A stretch of 20,059 nt of DNA from Alistipes sp. (GCA_017646785.1 JAGCLX010000086.1:1-20059); one strand, 5' to 3'. Shown: positions 7,152-16,855, numbered from the stretch's first letter. The notes: generated from the sequence alone by a model not told the origin. Made by a program: numbers and translations.

Positions 7152-9044
7152 TTACAACCATGCGCCGTTCTCGGCCACGCGACCACGAACGACAACCTCT
7201 ATCTCGCGCTCTACGTATGAGCCACCAATGCTTGAGCCACCCACGTAATCACCACCCACGATGGCCCTTACGGTGATGCGACCCGAGCCAGGCTTTGTCG
7301 CCTTAATCTTAAGCATGCCATTATCCACGCTGAGGGTTTCGATGCCAAGCTCTGTGCGCACGTCACTTGTTGCTGAGCAACCTTGATACTTAAGATCCTT
7401 TGAGCCATTACCAAAGAAGGTGTTGAGTGATAGCTTAGCATCCTCGTTGGTTGTAAGGTAGAGGCATGGCGTTTTGTCCATCTGCATAAGGAGTAGGTGC
7501 GCATCAATATATCCCGAGCCGAGCTTACCCTTGTATGGTGCCAAGCTCATGGTTAGATACTCTCCAAGGTCGAAGTCGTATGTATACTTTGAGCCTGTCT
7601 GGTGGACGTTGATGTCGTGCACCGAGGTGAGAATCAAACGGTGAAGCTCGTCTGCGGTGAGTGTATAGCCCTGCTTTGCAGCGTAAGATACGGCAAGAGC
7701 AGCGCAGCCCGATACATGTGGACACGCCATAGAGGTACCCTGCATATACTCGTAGCCATCCTTCTCAGTAGCAGAGACTGACGATATAATTAAAACCGTA
7801 CCGTAGATAGAGTCGCCACCAGGAGCGCAGATATTTACACCAGGACCATAGTTGGTGTAGTAAGTGGCCTTGAAGTCAGATGACATTGCCGATACAGAGA
7901 TATAGTCGCGGTGAGCAGCAGGATATGCTGATTCGGGGTATGCCTCGTTGCCAGCAGCGAACACTACCAATCCACCCTCCATAACACCCTCGAGGCGTGC
8001 ATTAGCCTTAAAGTAGTCGAAGGCATTCTTTAGCACATAATCGGAGGAATCATAGTCGTTGTCGCTGTAAAATACACCTGCGTCGTAACCCCATGAGTTG
8101 TTGATAATAACAGCACCCATATCTGCAGCGTATATTACACCACGAGCCATATCTGATGAGTAGCAGCCATCTTCGCCATCGAAGACCTGGATAGACATCA
8201 GGCGCACACCATCGCCCTTACCTGTACCACCAGCGATACCGCATACGGCATAACCGTTGTTGTTCACCGCTGAGATAGTACCCGCTACGTGTGTGCCGTG
8301 GGCGTCGGCTGTGACATTGCCACTGTCCCTTACGAAGTTATAGCCATAGACATCATCAACGTAGCCGTTGCCATCGTCATCGACTCCCTTCTGGCCATAC
8401 TTCTCAGCCTCGTTAAACCACATATTGTCCGCAAGGTCGCGGTTGTCGGTGTCGATACCACCATCGCACACTGCCACGATGACGCGGTTGTCACCCGCTG
8501 TGTACTTCCAGGCGTTAAGCAGGTTGATGTCTGCACCTGCTTTACATAGACCAGTATAGATACCGTAATCATCCAACGAGCCGTCATTGTAGTAGTGCCA
8601 CTGCCATGGCAACTCTGGGTCGTCGAAGGGGAACTCCACCGCGCGAGTGATTTCGGGGCGTGACTCGGGCATTGCTACCTTCTTGCCCTCGATGCGCTTC
8701 AAGGGTACGTCATACTCCACGCTCACCACGCGGCTATCCTTGGCGATGGCCTCAGCCACCTTAGCATTGCTCAACGACTCATCGAAGCGCACAAGCAACC
8801 ACTTGCCGAGCTCCTCATTGGCTTTGTTGCCAAAGAGTGGCTCTACGTTTAGCTCAATACCCTCGATGCTAAACTCAGTGTCAGCACTCTCGAGCTTTAC
8901 AATGAGGCGACCCTTAGCCGCGTTGTCGCTGGCAAGGTGTATCTTGTCGCTTGGGCTCTGCTCAGCCTGAGGAGTGTCAATGTTATCCTTAACACACGCT
9001 GTGGCGAGTGTTGCAAGCAGGATAAATGAAAATAACTTTCTCAT
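7152..9044 (-). CDS. Subtilisin-like (S8) serine peptidase lipoprotein
   Basis: A 630-residue exported protease. Residues 1-17 form a type II signal peptide ending LATAC with Cys17 lipidated; the next residues, VKD, resemble the Lys-acidic surface-export signal described for some Bacteroidota lipoproteins. An N-terminal segment (about 45-130) looks like an inhibitor/propeptide region. The S8 catalytic domain spans about 170-480. Its triad is readable: Asp194 in VAVCDGGID, His249 in HGTHVAGT, Ser438 in GTSMACPHVSG, with oxyanion Asn366 in FAAGNE. The remainder (about 500-630) is beta-rich, of unknown role. Substrate is unknown. It lies 17 bases after galM and 20 bases before the next lipoprotein on the same strand, so it probably ends a long cotranscribed run. 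All catalytic residues are present, so it should be active. Confidence 0.93.
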   Translation of the reverse strand: MRKLFSFILLATLATACVKDNIDTPQAEQSPSDKIHLASDNAAKGRLIVKLESADTEFSIEGIELNVEPLFGNKANEELGKWLLVRFDESLSNAKVAEAIAKDSRVVSVEYDVPLKRIEGKKVAMPESRPEITRAVEFPFDDPELPWQWHYYNDGSLDDYGIYTGLCKAGADINLLNAWKYTAGDNRVIVAVCDGGIDTDNRDLADNMWFNEAEKYGQKGVDDDGNGYVDDVYGYNFVRDSGNVTADAHGTHVAGTISAVNNNGYAVCGIAGGTGKGDGVRLMSIQVFDGEDGCYSSDMARGVIYAADMGAVIINNSWGYDAGVFYSDNDYDSSDYVLKNAFDYFKANARLEGVMEGGLVVFAAGNEAYPESAYPAAHRDYISVSAMSSDFKATYYTNYGPGVNICAPGGDSIYGTVLIISSVSATEKDGYEYMQGTSMACPHVSGCAALAVSYAAKQGYTLTADELHRLILTSVHDINVHQTGSKYTYDFDLGEYLTMSLAPYKGKLGSGYIDAHLLLMQMDKTPCLYLTTNEDAKLSLNTFFGNGSKDLKYQGCSATSDVRTELGIETLSVDNGMLKIKATKPGSGRITVRAIVGGDYVGGSSIGGSYVEREIEVVVRGRVAENGAWL

Positions 9045-9061
9045 AACCTTGTTGTTGTCTA

Positions 9062-10117
9062 TTAGAATGTACCGAGCTTGAATACTATCTTGTTGCAGTA
9101 TAGCTCGTCGGCCTTAAGTTCAATTGATGGGAAGTGGGGGTGGTGCACAGCATCGCTGAAGCCCTGGCACTCGATAGCCACACCTGCATAGTCTTGATAG
9201 TACTTATCCGACTTTGTCTTTGGGCAGCCACCTGCCAACCAGTTACCCGTGTAGAGCACTGCAGCGGGCTGTGACGAGAGAATTGTAACTCTGCGTCCCG
9301 TAGCCTCGCAGCGCAACTCGCCCACCTCGCCGAGGATGTTCTTCTTCCAGCCATCCACCTTGAAGCAGTGGTCATAGCCGCGGAAGTTATGCATGTTGTT
9401 AAACTCAGAGTCTATCTCGTCGCCAAATCTGCGCCATGAGGTGAAGTCGAGCGCAGTGCCCTTAACGTCGAGGAGCTTGCCTGTGGGTATCTGCACGATG
9501 TCCATCTCCAACACCTCCGACGAGTTGAGCTTAAGCTCGTGGTCGAGGATTGTCTCATCCGAGCCCTCGCCATGGAGGTTCCAGTAGAGGTGGTTCGTGA
9601 GGTTACATACGGTGTTCTTGTTCGACTTTGCGAGGTATGTAATCTCGAGGTTGTCCTCATCGTCGAAGTCGTAGATGGCCTCCACAACCAACTCGCCAGG
9701 GTAGCCCTGCTCCATATCCTCTGATACGTAGCTGAACACCACGCGGTTGGTCTCCACGCGACCCTCCCAGTAGCGGTTAGCAAAGCCCTTAGAGCCACCA
9801 TGAAGGTGGTTAGGACCATTGTTTACCTCAAGGCGGTACTCCACGCCATCGATGGTCATCTGGCCACGCGCGATACGACCCGCCACGCGACCTACGCTCT
9901 TGCCACTCGCTGCACCATCACCGATATAGCTTGTTGGCTCCTTGTAGCCAAGTGCCACGTCATCGATGTTGCCATTGCGGTCCGCGAACTTGACGCTCAC
10001 GATAGAGGCGCCGATGTTGCATAGCTGTACCTCCGAGCCACGGCTGTTGCGCATGGTGTAGAGGATGATGCCCTCGCCCTCGGGCGTAGAGCCCCATATA
10101 TGCTGTAAAATCTCCAT
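9062..10117 (-). CDS. galM: Aldose 1-epimerase (galactose mutarotase)
   Basis: A 351-residue enzyme that interconverts alpha and beta anomers of galactose and glucose, feeding the Leloir pathway. Family motifs are NGPNHLHGG (His104 and His106), NLTNHLYWNL (His176, the likely catalytic acid) and AIECQGFSDAVHHP (Glu316, the likely catalytic base). There is no signal peptide, so it is cytoplasmic, unlike the exported mutarotases common in Bacteroidota polysaccharide loci. Its ATG overlaps the gltX stop by one base (TAATG), which points to translational coupling. The other galactose genes (galK, galT, galE) are not in the window, so it may serve a general glucose-anomer role. Confidence 0.94.
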   Translation of the reverse strand: MEILQHIWGSTPEGEGIILYTMRNSRGSEVQLCNIGASIVSVKFADRNGNIDDVALGYKEPTSYIGDGAASGKSVGRVAGRIARGQMTIDGVEYRLEVNNGPNHLHGGSKGFANRYWEGRVETNRVVFSYVSEDMEQGYPGELVVEAIYDFDDEDNLEITYLAKSNKNTVCNLTNHLYWNLHGEGSDETILDHELKLNSSEVLEMDIVQIPTGKLLDVKGTALDFTSWRRFGDEIDSEFNNMHNFRGYDHCFKVDGWKKNILGEVGELRCEATGRRVTILSSQPAAVLYTGNWLAGGCPKTKSDKYYQDYAGVAIECQGFSDAVHHPHFPSIELKADELYCNKIVFKLGTF

Positions 10118-11649
10118 TACTCTACGGGTTTGAGGTTAGCGATAAGGTTGTCGATGCGCTTCAAGCACTCGGCCTTGCCGATGAACTCGGTAACGTCGAA
10201 CATGCCGGGACCCTTGCCTGCTCCAACCAGAGCAAGGCGTAGAGTGTTCATCGCCTGACCCAACGAGTAACCCTCAGCCTCGAGCCATGCGCGCACTACA
10301 GCCTCGGTGTTCTCCTTAGAGAAGTCCTCAATACCTTCCAAAACACCGCGGAGCTTAGCCAACATAGCTGGGTTGTCTCCCTTCCACTGCTTCTTTGCAA
10401 GCTTCTCCTCATACTCTGTGGGTGCTACGAAGAAGAATGATGTGAGGTCCCACATATCTGTTGTGAGTGTCATGCGCTCCTTCATGATGCCTGCAGCCTT
10501 ACCAGCCACCTCATCAGCTACCTCAATGCCATTTGCCTTCAAGATAGGCTGCATGTAGGGTGCGAGAGCCTCGTCAGAGAGGTTGTGCATATACTGTGCG
10601 TTGAACCACTTAGCCTTGTCGGGCTGGAAGCGTGCACCCGCCTTTGATACACGGTCGAGAGAGAAGGCGTCGATAAGCTCCTGCATAGAGAATATCTCCT
10701 GCTCTGTGCCAGGGTTCCAACCGAGAAGTGACAACATGTTGATGAATGCCTCAGCAAGGTAGCCATCCTCGCGGTAGCCGCGTGATGTCTCGCCAGTGGG
10801 TGATGTCCAGAACAAGGGGAATACGGGGAAGCCCATCTTGTCGCCATCGCGCTTAGAGAGCTTGCCGCTACCTGTAGGCTTCAGCAATAATGGGAGGTGT
10901 GCGAACTCAGGCTGTGTATCTGTCCAACCGAATGCGCGATACAAGAGGTAGTGCAAGGGCAATGATGGCAACCACTCCTCACCACGGATTACGTGCGATA
11001 CCTCCATGAGGTGGTCGTCGACAATGTTAGCGAGGTGATATGTTGGAAGTGCATCTGCCGACTTGTACAACACCTTGTCGTCGAGTGTAGAGGTGTTAAC
11101 CTCCACATGGCCACGGATGAGGTCATCCATCTTAACAACCTCATTCTCGGGCATCTTGAAGCGAACTACCCACTGGTCGCCACGTGCGATGCGTGCCTCG
11201 ACCTCCTCCTTAGAGAGGCTCAACGATGTGGGTAGCTTCTCGCGTACCTCATAGTTGTATGCGAATGTCTTACCTGCATCCTCAGCCTCCTTGCGCAATG
11301 CGTCGAGCTCCTCAGGGGTGTCGAAAGCGTAGTATGCCCAGCCAGCCTCTACGAGCTGCATGGCATACTTCAAATAGATCTCGCGACGCTCACTTTGGCG
11401 GTAGGGAGCATGTGGACCACCAACGCCTACACCCTCGTCAATCTCGATGCCACACCACTTCAACGACTCGATAATATACTCCTCGGCACCTGGCACGAAG
11501 CGCTGCGAGTCGGTATCCTCAATGCGGAGGATCATCTTACCGCCATGACGGCGAGCAAAGAGGTAGTTATATAGTGCTGTACGAACGCCGCCAATGTGTA
11601 GCGGACCTGTGGGGCTGGGTGCGAAGCGCACTCTTACTTCACGTTTCAT
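10117..11649 (-). CDS. gltX: Glutamyl-tRNA synthetase
   Basis: A 510-residue class I aminoacyl-tRNA synthetase that charges tRNA-Glu in the cytoplasm. The HIGH-type motif is [11 protein letters not shown] (near residues 11-21) and the KMSKS-type motif is KLSKR (263-267). RIEDTD near residue 43 and the C-terminal helical anticodon-binding region complete the normal GluRS plan. The length matches Bacteroidota GltX. It starts 47 bases after ychF on the same strand, with no promoter element that I can see between them. It ends with TAA overlapping the galM ATG by one base. Whether it also charges tRNA-Gln (the non-discriminating type) cannot be decided here. Confidence 0.96.
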   Translation of the reverse strand: MKREVRVRFAPSPTGPLHIGGVRTALYNYLFARRHGGKMILRIEDTDSQRFVPGAEEYIIESLKWCGIEIDEGVGVGGPHAPYRQSERREIYLKYAMQLVEAGWAYYAFDTPEELDALRKEAEDAGKTFAYNYEVREKLPTSLSLSKEEVEARIARGDQWVVRFKMPENEVVKMDDLIRGHVEVNTSTLDDKVLYKSADALPTYHLANIVDDHLMEVSHVIRGEEWLPSLPLHYLLYRAFGWTDTQPEFAHLPLLLKPTGSGKLSKRDGDKMGFPVFPLFWTSPTGETSRGYREDGYLAEAFINMLSLLGWNPGTEQEIFSMQELIDAFSLDRVSKAGARFQPDKAKWFNAQYMHNLSDEALAPYMQPILKANGIEVADEVAGKAAGIMKERMTLTTDMWDLTSFFFVAPTEYEEKLAKKQWKGDNPAMLAKLRGVLEGIEDFSKENTEAVVRAWLEAEGYSLGQAMNTLRLALVGAGKGPGMFDVTEFIGKAECLKRIDNLIANLKPVE

Positions 11650-11696
11650 ATATGTAGTCTTGTTTTACGTTATTAAATACTCTTGTCTTAATGTGG

Positions 11697-12794
11697 TTAC
11701 ACGTTGAAGAGGAAGTGCATGATGTCGCCATCCTCCACAACATACTCTTTACCCTCGATGCCAATTTTACCTACCTCGCGGCAAGCACGCTCCGAGCCAA
11801 GCTCAACGTAGTCGGCATACTTTATAACCTCCGCACGGATGAAACCGCGCTCGAAGTCGGTGTGGATGATACCTGCAGTCTCGGGAGCCTTCATTCCACG
11901 GCGGAAGGTCCATGCACGGCTCTCGTCAGCACCTGTGGTGAAGAATGTCTGCAAATCCAAGAGACGGTATGCAGCCTTGATAAGACGGCTTACGCCCGAC
12001 TCCTCCAAGCCCATGTCCTGCAAGAACATCTGGCGCTCCTCGTAGGTGTCCAACTCGGCGATATCTGCCTCGGCACTCGCTGCAACGATAAGCATCTCGG
12101 CATGCTCGCTTGCGATAGCTGCACGCACAGCCTCGGTGTGGGCATTGCCCGTAACGGCTGAAGCCTCGTCGACGTTGCACACATAGAGAACGGGTTTGTC
12201 GGTGAGCAAGTTGAGATCGTAGACGCTCTTGCGCTCCTCGGCGGTGAGCTCTACGGTACGAGCTGAGAGTCCCTGCTCCAAAGCCTCCTTATAGCGGCAG
12301 AGGATGTCGTACTGGCGCTTTGCGTTCTTGTCGCCCGCTGTAGCCTGCTTCTGGCACTTGCCAATGCGGTTCTCGATGGTCTCGAGGTCCTTGAGCTGAA
12401 GCTCGGTGTCGATGATACCCTTATCGCGCACGGGGTCTACAGTACCGTCGACGTGTGTGATATTCTCATTCTCGAAGCAGCGCAACACGTGGATGATGGC
12501 GTTGGTGTTACGGATGTTGGCGAGGAACTTGTTTCCAAGACCCTCACCCTTAGATGCACCCTTTACCAGACCTGCAATATCCACAATCTCGATTGTTGTG
12601 GGCACAACGCGCTTGGGGTTGTCAATCTCTACGAGCTTTGTGAGTCGCTCATCGGGTACGGTGATAACGCCCACGTTGGGCTCGATAGTACAGAAGGGGA
12701 AGTTTGCCGCCTGCGCACGCGCATTAGACAAACAGTTGAAAAGAGTCGACTTTCCCACATTGGGAAGTCCTACAATGCCACATTGTAATGCCAT
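11697..12794 (-). CDS. ychF: Ribosome-binding ATPase YchF (OLA1 family)
   Basis: A 365-residue P-loop protein of the Obg-related TRAFAC class that binds ribosomes and influences stress and oxidative responses. The P-loop is GLPNVGKST (Lys15). The switch region contains DIAGLVKGASKGEGLG. The base-recognition motif is NVDE (Asn207-Glu210) instead of NKxD, the change associated with ATP rather than GTP preference. A coiled-coil insert lies in the middle and a C-terminal TGS-type domain covers about 280-363, ending GDIMHFLFNV. Length and motifs are standard. It lies 45 bases after the ClC gene and 47 bases before gltX, within the same-strand run. Confidence 0.96.
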   Translation of the reverse strand: MALQCGIVGLPNVGKSTLFNCLSNARAQAANFPFCTIEPNVGVITVPDERLTKLVEIDNPKRVVPTTIEIVDIAGLVKGASKGEGLGNKFLANIRNTNAIIHVLRCFENENITHVDGTVDPVRDKGIIDTELQLKDLETIENRIGKCQKQATAGDKNAKRQYDILCRYKEALEQGLSARTVELTAEERKSVYDLNLLTDKPVLYVCNVDEASAVTGNAHTEAVRAAIASEHAEMLIVAASAEADIAELDTYEERQMFLQDMGLEESGVSRLIKAAYRLLDLQTFFTTGADESRAWTFRRGMKAPETAGIIHTDFERGFIRAEVIKYADYVELGSERACREVGKIGIEGKEYVVEDGDIMHFLFNV

Positions 12795-12839
12795 AAATTT
12801 CTATATTTTTTTTAGTTATTATCTTACTCCGATTTTGGT

Positions 12840-14636
12840 TTAGTCTGCCTGCGATACATTAACAAGTGCTTCGCGGTAGGCGTTCAATATGCGCGACTTA
12901 GAGATAAAGCCGAGATAGTGGTTCTGCTTGTCGATGACAGGAAGCATCCAAGTGTTAGCCTGCTCAAAACGGGGCATGATGCTCTGGATCATCTCGTGCT
13001 CGTGCACCTTATCTGGTGGCTGAATCATGTAGTGCATGATGGATGTTGCCCATTTATCGCGGTTGAACATGTCGTGACGAAGATCGTCGAGCTGCACTAT
13101 GCCAAGAAGCTTACCCGAGGTGTCTACAACGGGGAAGATGTTGCGGCGCGCACTAGAGATGATGTTAACAACATCACCCAGCGTTATTGACTCGCGTAGA
13201 CGAATGAAGTCGGTCTCCATAAGCTGGTCAAGGCGCAAGAATACGAATGCAGAAGAGTCCTTGTCGTGTGTAAGCAACTCACCACGCAAACGAAGCTGCT
13301 TGGTGTAGATAGAGTCGCGGTCCATACTGTAGTTCACAGCAAACGATATGCACGACACAATCATAAGTGGAATGAATAGTCCGTAGCCATTCGACAATTC
13401 GGCGATAAGGAAAATTGCAGTAAGTGGAGCCTTCATAACACCCGACATAACACCCGCCATACCAGCCAACGTAAACGAGGTGATAGAGGCATTCCAGCCG
13501 AAGACCACCTGACATACTACAGCGATGGTTGCTCCTGCAAAGGCACCCACAAAGAGTGAGGGAGCAAAGGTACCACCCACACCTCCCGCAGCGTTGGTCG
13601 TAGCCATAGCGATGACCTTGAAGAGCATCACGGCGATGAGGTAGATGATAAGGAACCAATCTGTACTGCTCCACGAGTGGAAGAGCGTGTGGTTGAATAG
13701 ACTATCGGTGTTACCGGTCATCAGTGCACCAAAGCTGTCGTGACCCTCGCCGTAGAGGGGTGGAAAGATGAAGATGAGCACGCCAAGTGTAACACCGGCA
13801 TAGAGCCACTTACGTCACTGCTTGTTCACACTCTTATAGAAGCCACCGACCTTAGAGTTTACAGAGGTGAAGTAGAAGGCCATAAGTCCGCAGAAGCATC
13901 CGAGCAGAACGAATAGTGGAACTTGTTCTACTTGGAACATATCACCATGCGATAGTGACACGGCGATGATGGGTGAAAAACCGTGGAACACCAACGAGGT
14001 GATGGTCGCAGTCATCGATGCGAGGAGTAAGGGGATGATCGACTTCGAGGTAATCTCGAGCATGAGAATCTCGAGTACGAAGACCACACCTGTGATTGGG
14101 GCCTTGAAGACGGCAGCTACCGCAGCACCGGCACCACAACACAGCATTAGCGTGATGTTCTTGTAGTTTAAGCGTGCAAGCTTACCGATGTTAGAGCCTA
14201 TGGCAGCACCTGTCAGTACGATAGGTGCCTCGGGACCTACAGAACCACCAAAACCAATGGTTGTAGCACCACCCACAATAGATGTCCATGTGTTATGACC
14301 CTTGATGCGAGAGTTGGTGCGCGACATGGCGTAAAGCACGCGAGTCACACCCTCCGAGATGCCATCCTTAACGACGTGCTTAACAAATAGCGTCGCCAGG
14401 ATAATACCGATAGCGGGGTAGACAAGGTATAGCCACTGGGCACGGTCAACGGGTGTCCACGAGGTTAAAGCATGGGTTATAGTGTGTAGCAGGGTGTTGA
14501 AGATGTATGCTCCGACACCTGCGCATAGACCTACAAGAACAGCGAGGATGGCCATGGTCTGCGCCTCGGATAGGCGGCGCGAAACGGCAAGGTATCCGCT
14601 ATAGATGTAGTCCTTTATTTGTTGTTCGAATTTCAT
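12840..14636 (-). pseudogene. ClC-family chloride channel/transporter with CBS pair, interrupted by an in-frame TGA
   Basis: A 599-codon reading frame is intact except for TGA at codon 274 (13815-13817). The part before it (273 residues) carries the N-terminal ClC half: GGSVGPEAP with the gating glutamate, and FKAPITGVVFVLEI. The part after it, in the same frame, carries GGTFAPSLFVGA (the GxFxP selectivity motif) and a CBS-domain pair in the last 130 residues. The residues around the stop read NKQ-stop-RKWLYAGVTLG; ClC relatives as I recall have Trp there, so a single G-to-A change (TGG to TGA) explains it. No frameshift or other damage is seen. Automatic callers would split it into 13815-14636 and 12840-13781. 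It lies between trpS (17 bases) and ychF (45 bases). It could be a recent pseudogene, a base error, or a recoded site. Confidence 0.85.
13815..13817 (-). other. In-frame TGA replacing an expected tryptophan codon in the ClC gene
   Basis: On the minus strand the context is AAC AAG CAG TGA CGT AAG TGG. The next base after TGA is C, a context known to favour leaky UGA reading in E. coli. Every other Trp codon I checked in the window is TGG. Confidence 0.9.
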
Positions 14637-14653
14637 GTTGTTGTAGGGTGGTG

Positions 14654-15775
14654 TTACTCCTTGCGGTACTCAGCAGCCTGGCGAGCGATAAGCTCCTTAT
14701 CCTCGAAGTAGTTTATGCGCATAGCGTTACGCACGTCGTTGAGGGTCTCGGCAGCAGCCTTGCGTGCCTCCTCCGAACCACGACGTAGAATGTCGTATAC
14801 CTCCTCGATGTGCTGCTCGTAGTGCTTGCGACGCTCACGGATAGGCTCCAAAAGCTCCTCCAATACGGCGATAAGCAACTTCTTGCACTTTACATCGCCA
14901 AGACCTCCACGGCGGTAGTGCTCCTTCATAGCCTCGAGGTTTTCGTAGTCGGGGCAGTACTTAGCGAAGTGCTCGTCGGTAGAGAAGGCGTCGAGGTAGG
15001 TGAACACGGTGTTACCCTCAACCTTACCTGGGTCAGTGACCTTGAGGTGGTCAGGGTCGGTGTACATGCTCATAACCTTCTTCTTGATATCCTCAGCCGA
15101 GTCGGATAGGTAGATGCAGTTGCCGAGCGACTTAGACATCTTAGCCTTGCCGTCGGTGCCAGGGAGGCGCAAGCATGCTGAGTTGGTGGGCAGCATGATT
15201 TCGGGCTCTGTGAGCGTCTCGCCATAGACAGAGTTGAACTTGTGGACAATCTCGCGTGTCTGCTCAATCATAGGCTCCTGGTCCTCGCCTACGGGAACAG
15301 TAGTTGCGCGGAAGGCGGTGATGTCGGCAGCCTGAGAGATGGGGTAGGTGAAGAAGCCCACGGGAGTACCCTTGCGCTGCTGGTTTTCCTGCTCCTCGCC
15401 ATGCTCGGCAAAGCCGCGGAGAGTTATCTCGGCCTTTACGGTTGGGTTACGCTGCAAGCGCTGTACAGTAACGAGGTTCATGTAGTAAAACGCAAGCTCT
15501 GTAAGCTCGGTTACGTACGACTGGATGAAGATTGTCGACTTTGTGGGGTCGATACCGCACGAGAGGTAGTCGAGTGCAACCTCGATGATATTCTCACGTA
15601 CCTTGTCTGGGTTGTCGGCATTATCAGTGAGAGCCTGTGCATCGGCAATCATAATGAATATCTTGTCGTAGAGCCCCGTGTTCTGAAGTTCTACGCGGCG
15701 GCTCAATGAGCCTACGAAGTGTCCGAGGTGGAGTTTGCCAGTTGGGCGGTCTCCTGTAAGTATTATCTTTGCCAT
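14654..15775 (-). CDS. trpS: Tryptophanyl-tRNA synthetase
   Basis: A 373-residue class I synthetase that charges tRNA-Trp. The HIGH-type motif is [14 protein letters not shown] (near residues 11-24) and the KMSKS motif is exact (Lys212-Ser216, followed by LGN). [15 protein letters not shown] is the usual region contacting tryptophan and the tRNA acceptor. The ATG at 15775 is chosen over an in-frame TTG two codons upstream because it gives the family N-terminus MAKIILTG. It is the first gene of the seven-gene minus-strand run, with the ClC gene 17 bases downstream, and is divergent from oxyR. The leader of about 65 bases shows no T-box or leader-peptide attenuator. Confidence 0.95.
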   Translation of the reverse strand: MAKIILTGDRPTGKLHLGHFVGSLSRRVELQNTGLYDKIFIMIADAQALTDNADNPDKVRENIIEVALDYLSCGIDPTKSTIFIQSYVTELTELAFYYMNLVTVQRLQRNPTVKAEITLRGFAEHGEEQENQQRKGTPVGFFTYPISQAADITAFRATTVPVGEDQEPMIEQTREIVHKFNSVYGETLTEPEIMLPTNSACLRLPGTDGKAKMSKSLGNCIYLSDSAEDIKKKVMSMYTDPDHLKVTDPGKVEGNTVFTYLDAFSTDEHFAKYCPDYENLEAMKEHYRRGGLGDVKCKKLLIAVLEELLEPIRERRKHYEQHIEEVYDILRRGSEEARKAAAETLNDVRNAMRINYFEDKELIARQAAEYRKE

Positions 15776-15848
15776 AATCAATGTTTTATTTCGTTCTTAA
15801 CCTAATTATTGTGCGTGCGCGTACACTATTATATGCGCGAACAGCGGA

Positions 15849-15856
15849 CAAATGTA
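15849..15856 (-). promoter_or_regulatory. Predicted -7 element for trpS and the downstream run
   Basis: On the minus strand this reads TACATTTG, an exact TAnnTTTG match, placing transcription start near 15843. The -33 side is weak (TGG about 21 bases upstream). The leader from there to the trpS ATG holds two direct copies of TGCGCG (15816-15821 and 15834-15839), 18 bases apart, with no assigned role. Confidence 0.5.
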
Positions 15857-15886
15857 CAAAAAAAATCGCGGATTATGCCATAACTA

Positions 15887-15917
15887 TTTGTGTTTATAGA
15901 TTTATTTTATAACTTTG
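15887..15917 (+). promoter_or_regulatory. Predicted oxyR promoter
   Basis: TTTG at 15887-15890, a 19-base spacer and TAACTTTG at 15910-15917 match both Bacteroidota promoter elements at ideal spacing. It diverges from the trpS promoter. It also shows that an upstream in-frame start at 15890 for oxyR is not real. Confidence 0.75.
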
Positions 15918-15949
15918 TGCATGGCAAACAAAATATCCTTATAAAGAAT

Positions 15950-16855
15950 ATGACAATAATTCAGCTTGAGTACCTATTGGCGGTGGCTAATTGTGGTAGT
16001 TTTTCGTTGGCTGCTGAACACTGTTTTGTGACCCAGCCATCGCTTTCGATGCAGGTTAAGGCTCTTGAAGAGGAGCTTGGCGTGGTGTTGCTCGACCGCA
16101 CAAAGAAGCCTATTATACCTACGGCTGTGGGTGAGGTTGTGTTGGAGCAGGCGCGAGAAGCGTTACGCTCATACAAGCATATCCACGAAACTGTCGCTGA
16201 GATGCGTGGTGAGACGGCGGGAAAGATGCGTTTGGGCGTCATACCCACAATCGCACCCTACCTTTTGCATAAGTTTATCCCCACCTTTGTAAAGGAGTTT
16301 CCAAAGGTAGAGTTGGAGATTCACGAAATGGTTACAGCTGAAATTATCGAGTCGCTCAAGCGCGATCGCATAGATGCTGCTCTTGTGGCTTCGGGAACAT
16401 GCGGTGAGGGTATTACCGAGCATGACCTCTTTAGTGACCACTTCTATGCCTACGTGTCGCCCTCGCATCCATTGTTCGAGCGCTCAAATATTCGCATTGA
16501 GGATATTGATTTTAAGGATCTTATACTCTTGAGTCGCGGTAACTGTATGCGTGATCAGATATTCGAGCTGTGCCAGGCTGCTCACGATATACCATCGCAT
16601 TTCTACTTTGAGTCGGGCTCATTGGATACGCTTATGCGTATGGTTGATTGCACCTCATGTATGACAATTATACCTGAAATGGCGCTTGAATTCATCCCAT
16701 TATCACGTAGAAATAGAGTTAAGAGTATCGCCAAAAATGCTACATCGCGACGCATAGCATTGGCTGTTAGCCGTACGTATGTCAAGCAGTCTATAGTTGA
16801 GGCTATGCGCTCAACGATTTTGAAGTGCGTGAACCAAGAGGCTGTCGAGCAGTAG
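15950..16855 (+). CDS. oxyR: Hydrogen-peroxide-sensing LysR-type regulator OxyR
   Basis: A 301-residue transcription factor. Residues 1-60 form the LysR winged helix-turn-helix (QLEYLLAVANCGSFSLAAEHCFVTQPSLSMQ), followed by the effector-binding fold. The key evidence for OxyR rather than another LysR protein is GNCMRDQIFELC: its cysteines fall at residues 199 and 208, the same numbers as the redox disulfide pair of E. coli OxyR, with the same 9-residue spacing. That agreement supports the ATG at 15950. In Bacteroides, OxyR activates catalase, Dps and alkyl hydroperoxide reductase genes; none of these is adjacent here. It has its own promoter and a terminator after the TAG stop. Autoregulation or control of the divergent trpS is possible but not shown. 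Confidence 0.93.
   Translation: MTIIQLEYLLAVANCGSFSLAAEHCFVTQPSLSMQVKALEEELGVVLLDRTKKPIIPTAVGEVVLEQAREALRSYKHIHETVAEMRGETAGKMRLGVIPTIAPYLLHKFIPTFVKEFPKVELEIHEMVTAEIIESLKRDRIDAALVASGTCGEGITEHDLFSDHFYAYVSPSHPLFERSNIRIEDIDFKDLILLSRGNCMRDQIFELCQAAHDIPSHFYFESGSLDTLMRMVDCTSCMTIIPEMALEFIPLSRRNRVKSIAKNATSRRIALAVSRTYVKQSIVEAMRSTILKCVNQEAVEQ

Noticed and set aside
12840..13781. Independent gene starting at the internal ATG 13781
   Set aside because: It begins mid-membrane domain in the same frame as the upstream half; it is the rest of the ClC gene, not a separate protein.
13775..13817. Selenocysteine insertion at the ClC TGA
   Set aside because: Downstream sequence forms only a very small hairpin, the ClC family has no known selenocysteine, and Trp fits the site.
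15776..15848. T-box or leader-peptide attenuator for trpS
   Set aside because: No T-box core sequence, no Trp-rich leader frame and no terminator hairpin in the short leader.
15890..15949. Twenty-residue N-terminal extension of OxyR
   Set aside because: It would start inside the predicted promoter; the ATG at 15950 puts the redox cysteines at 199 and 208 and gives the normal LysR N-terminus.
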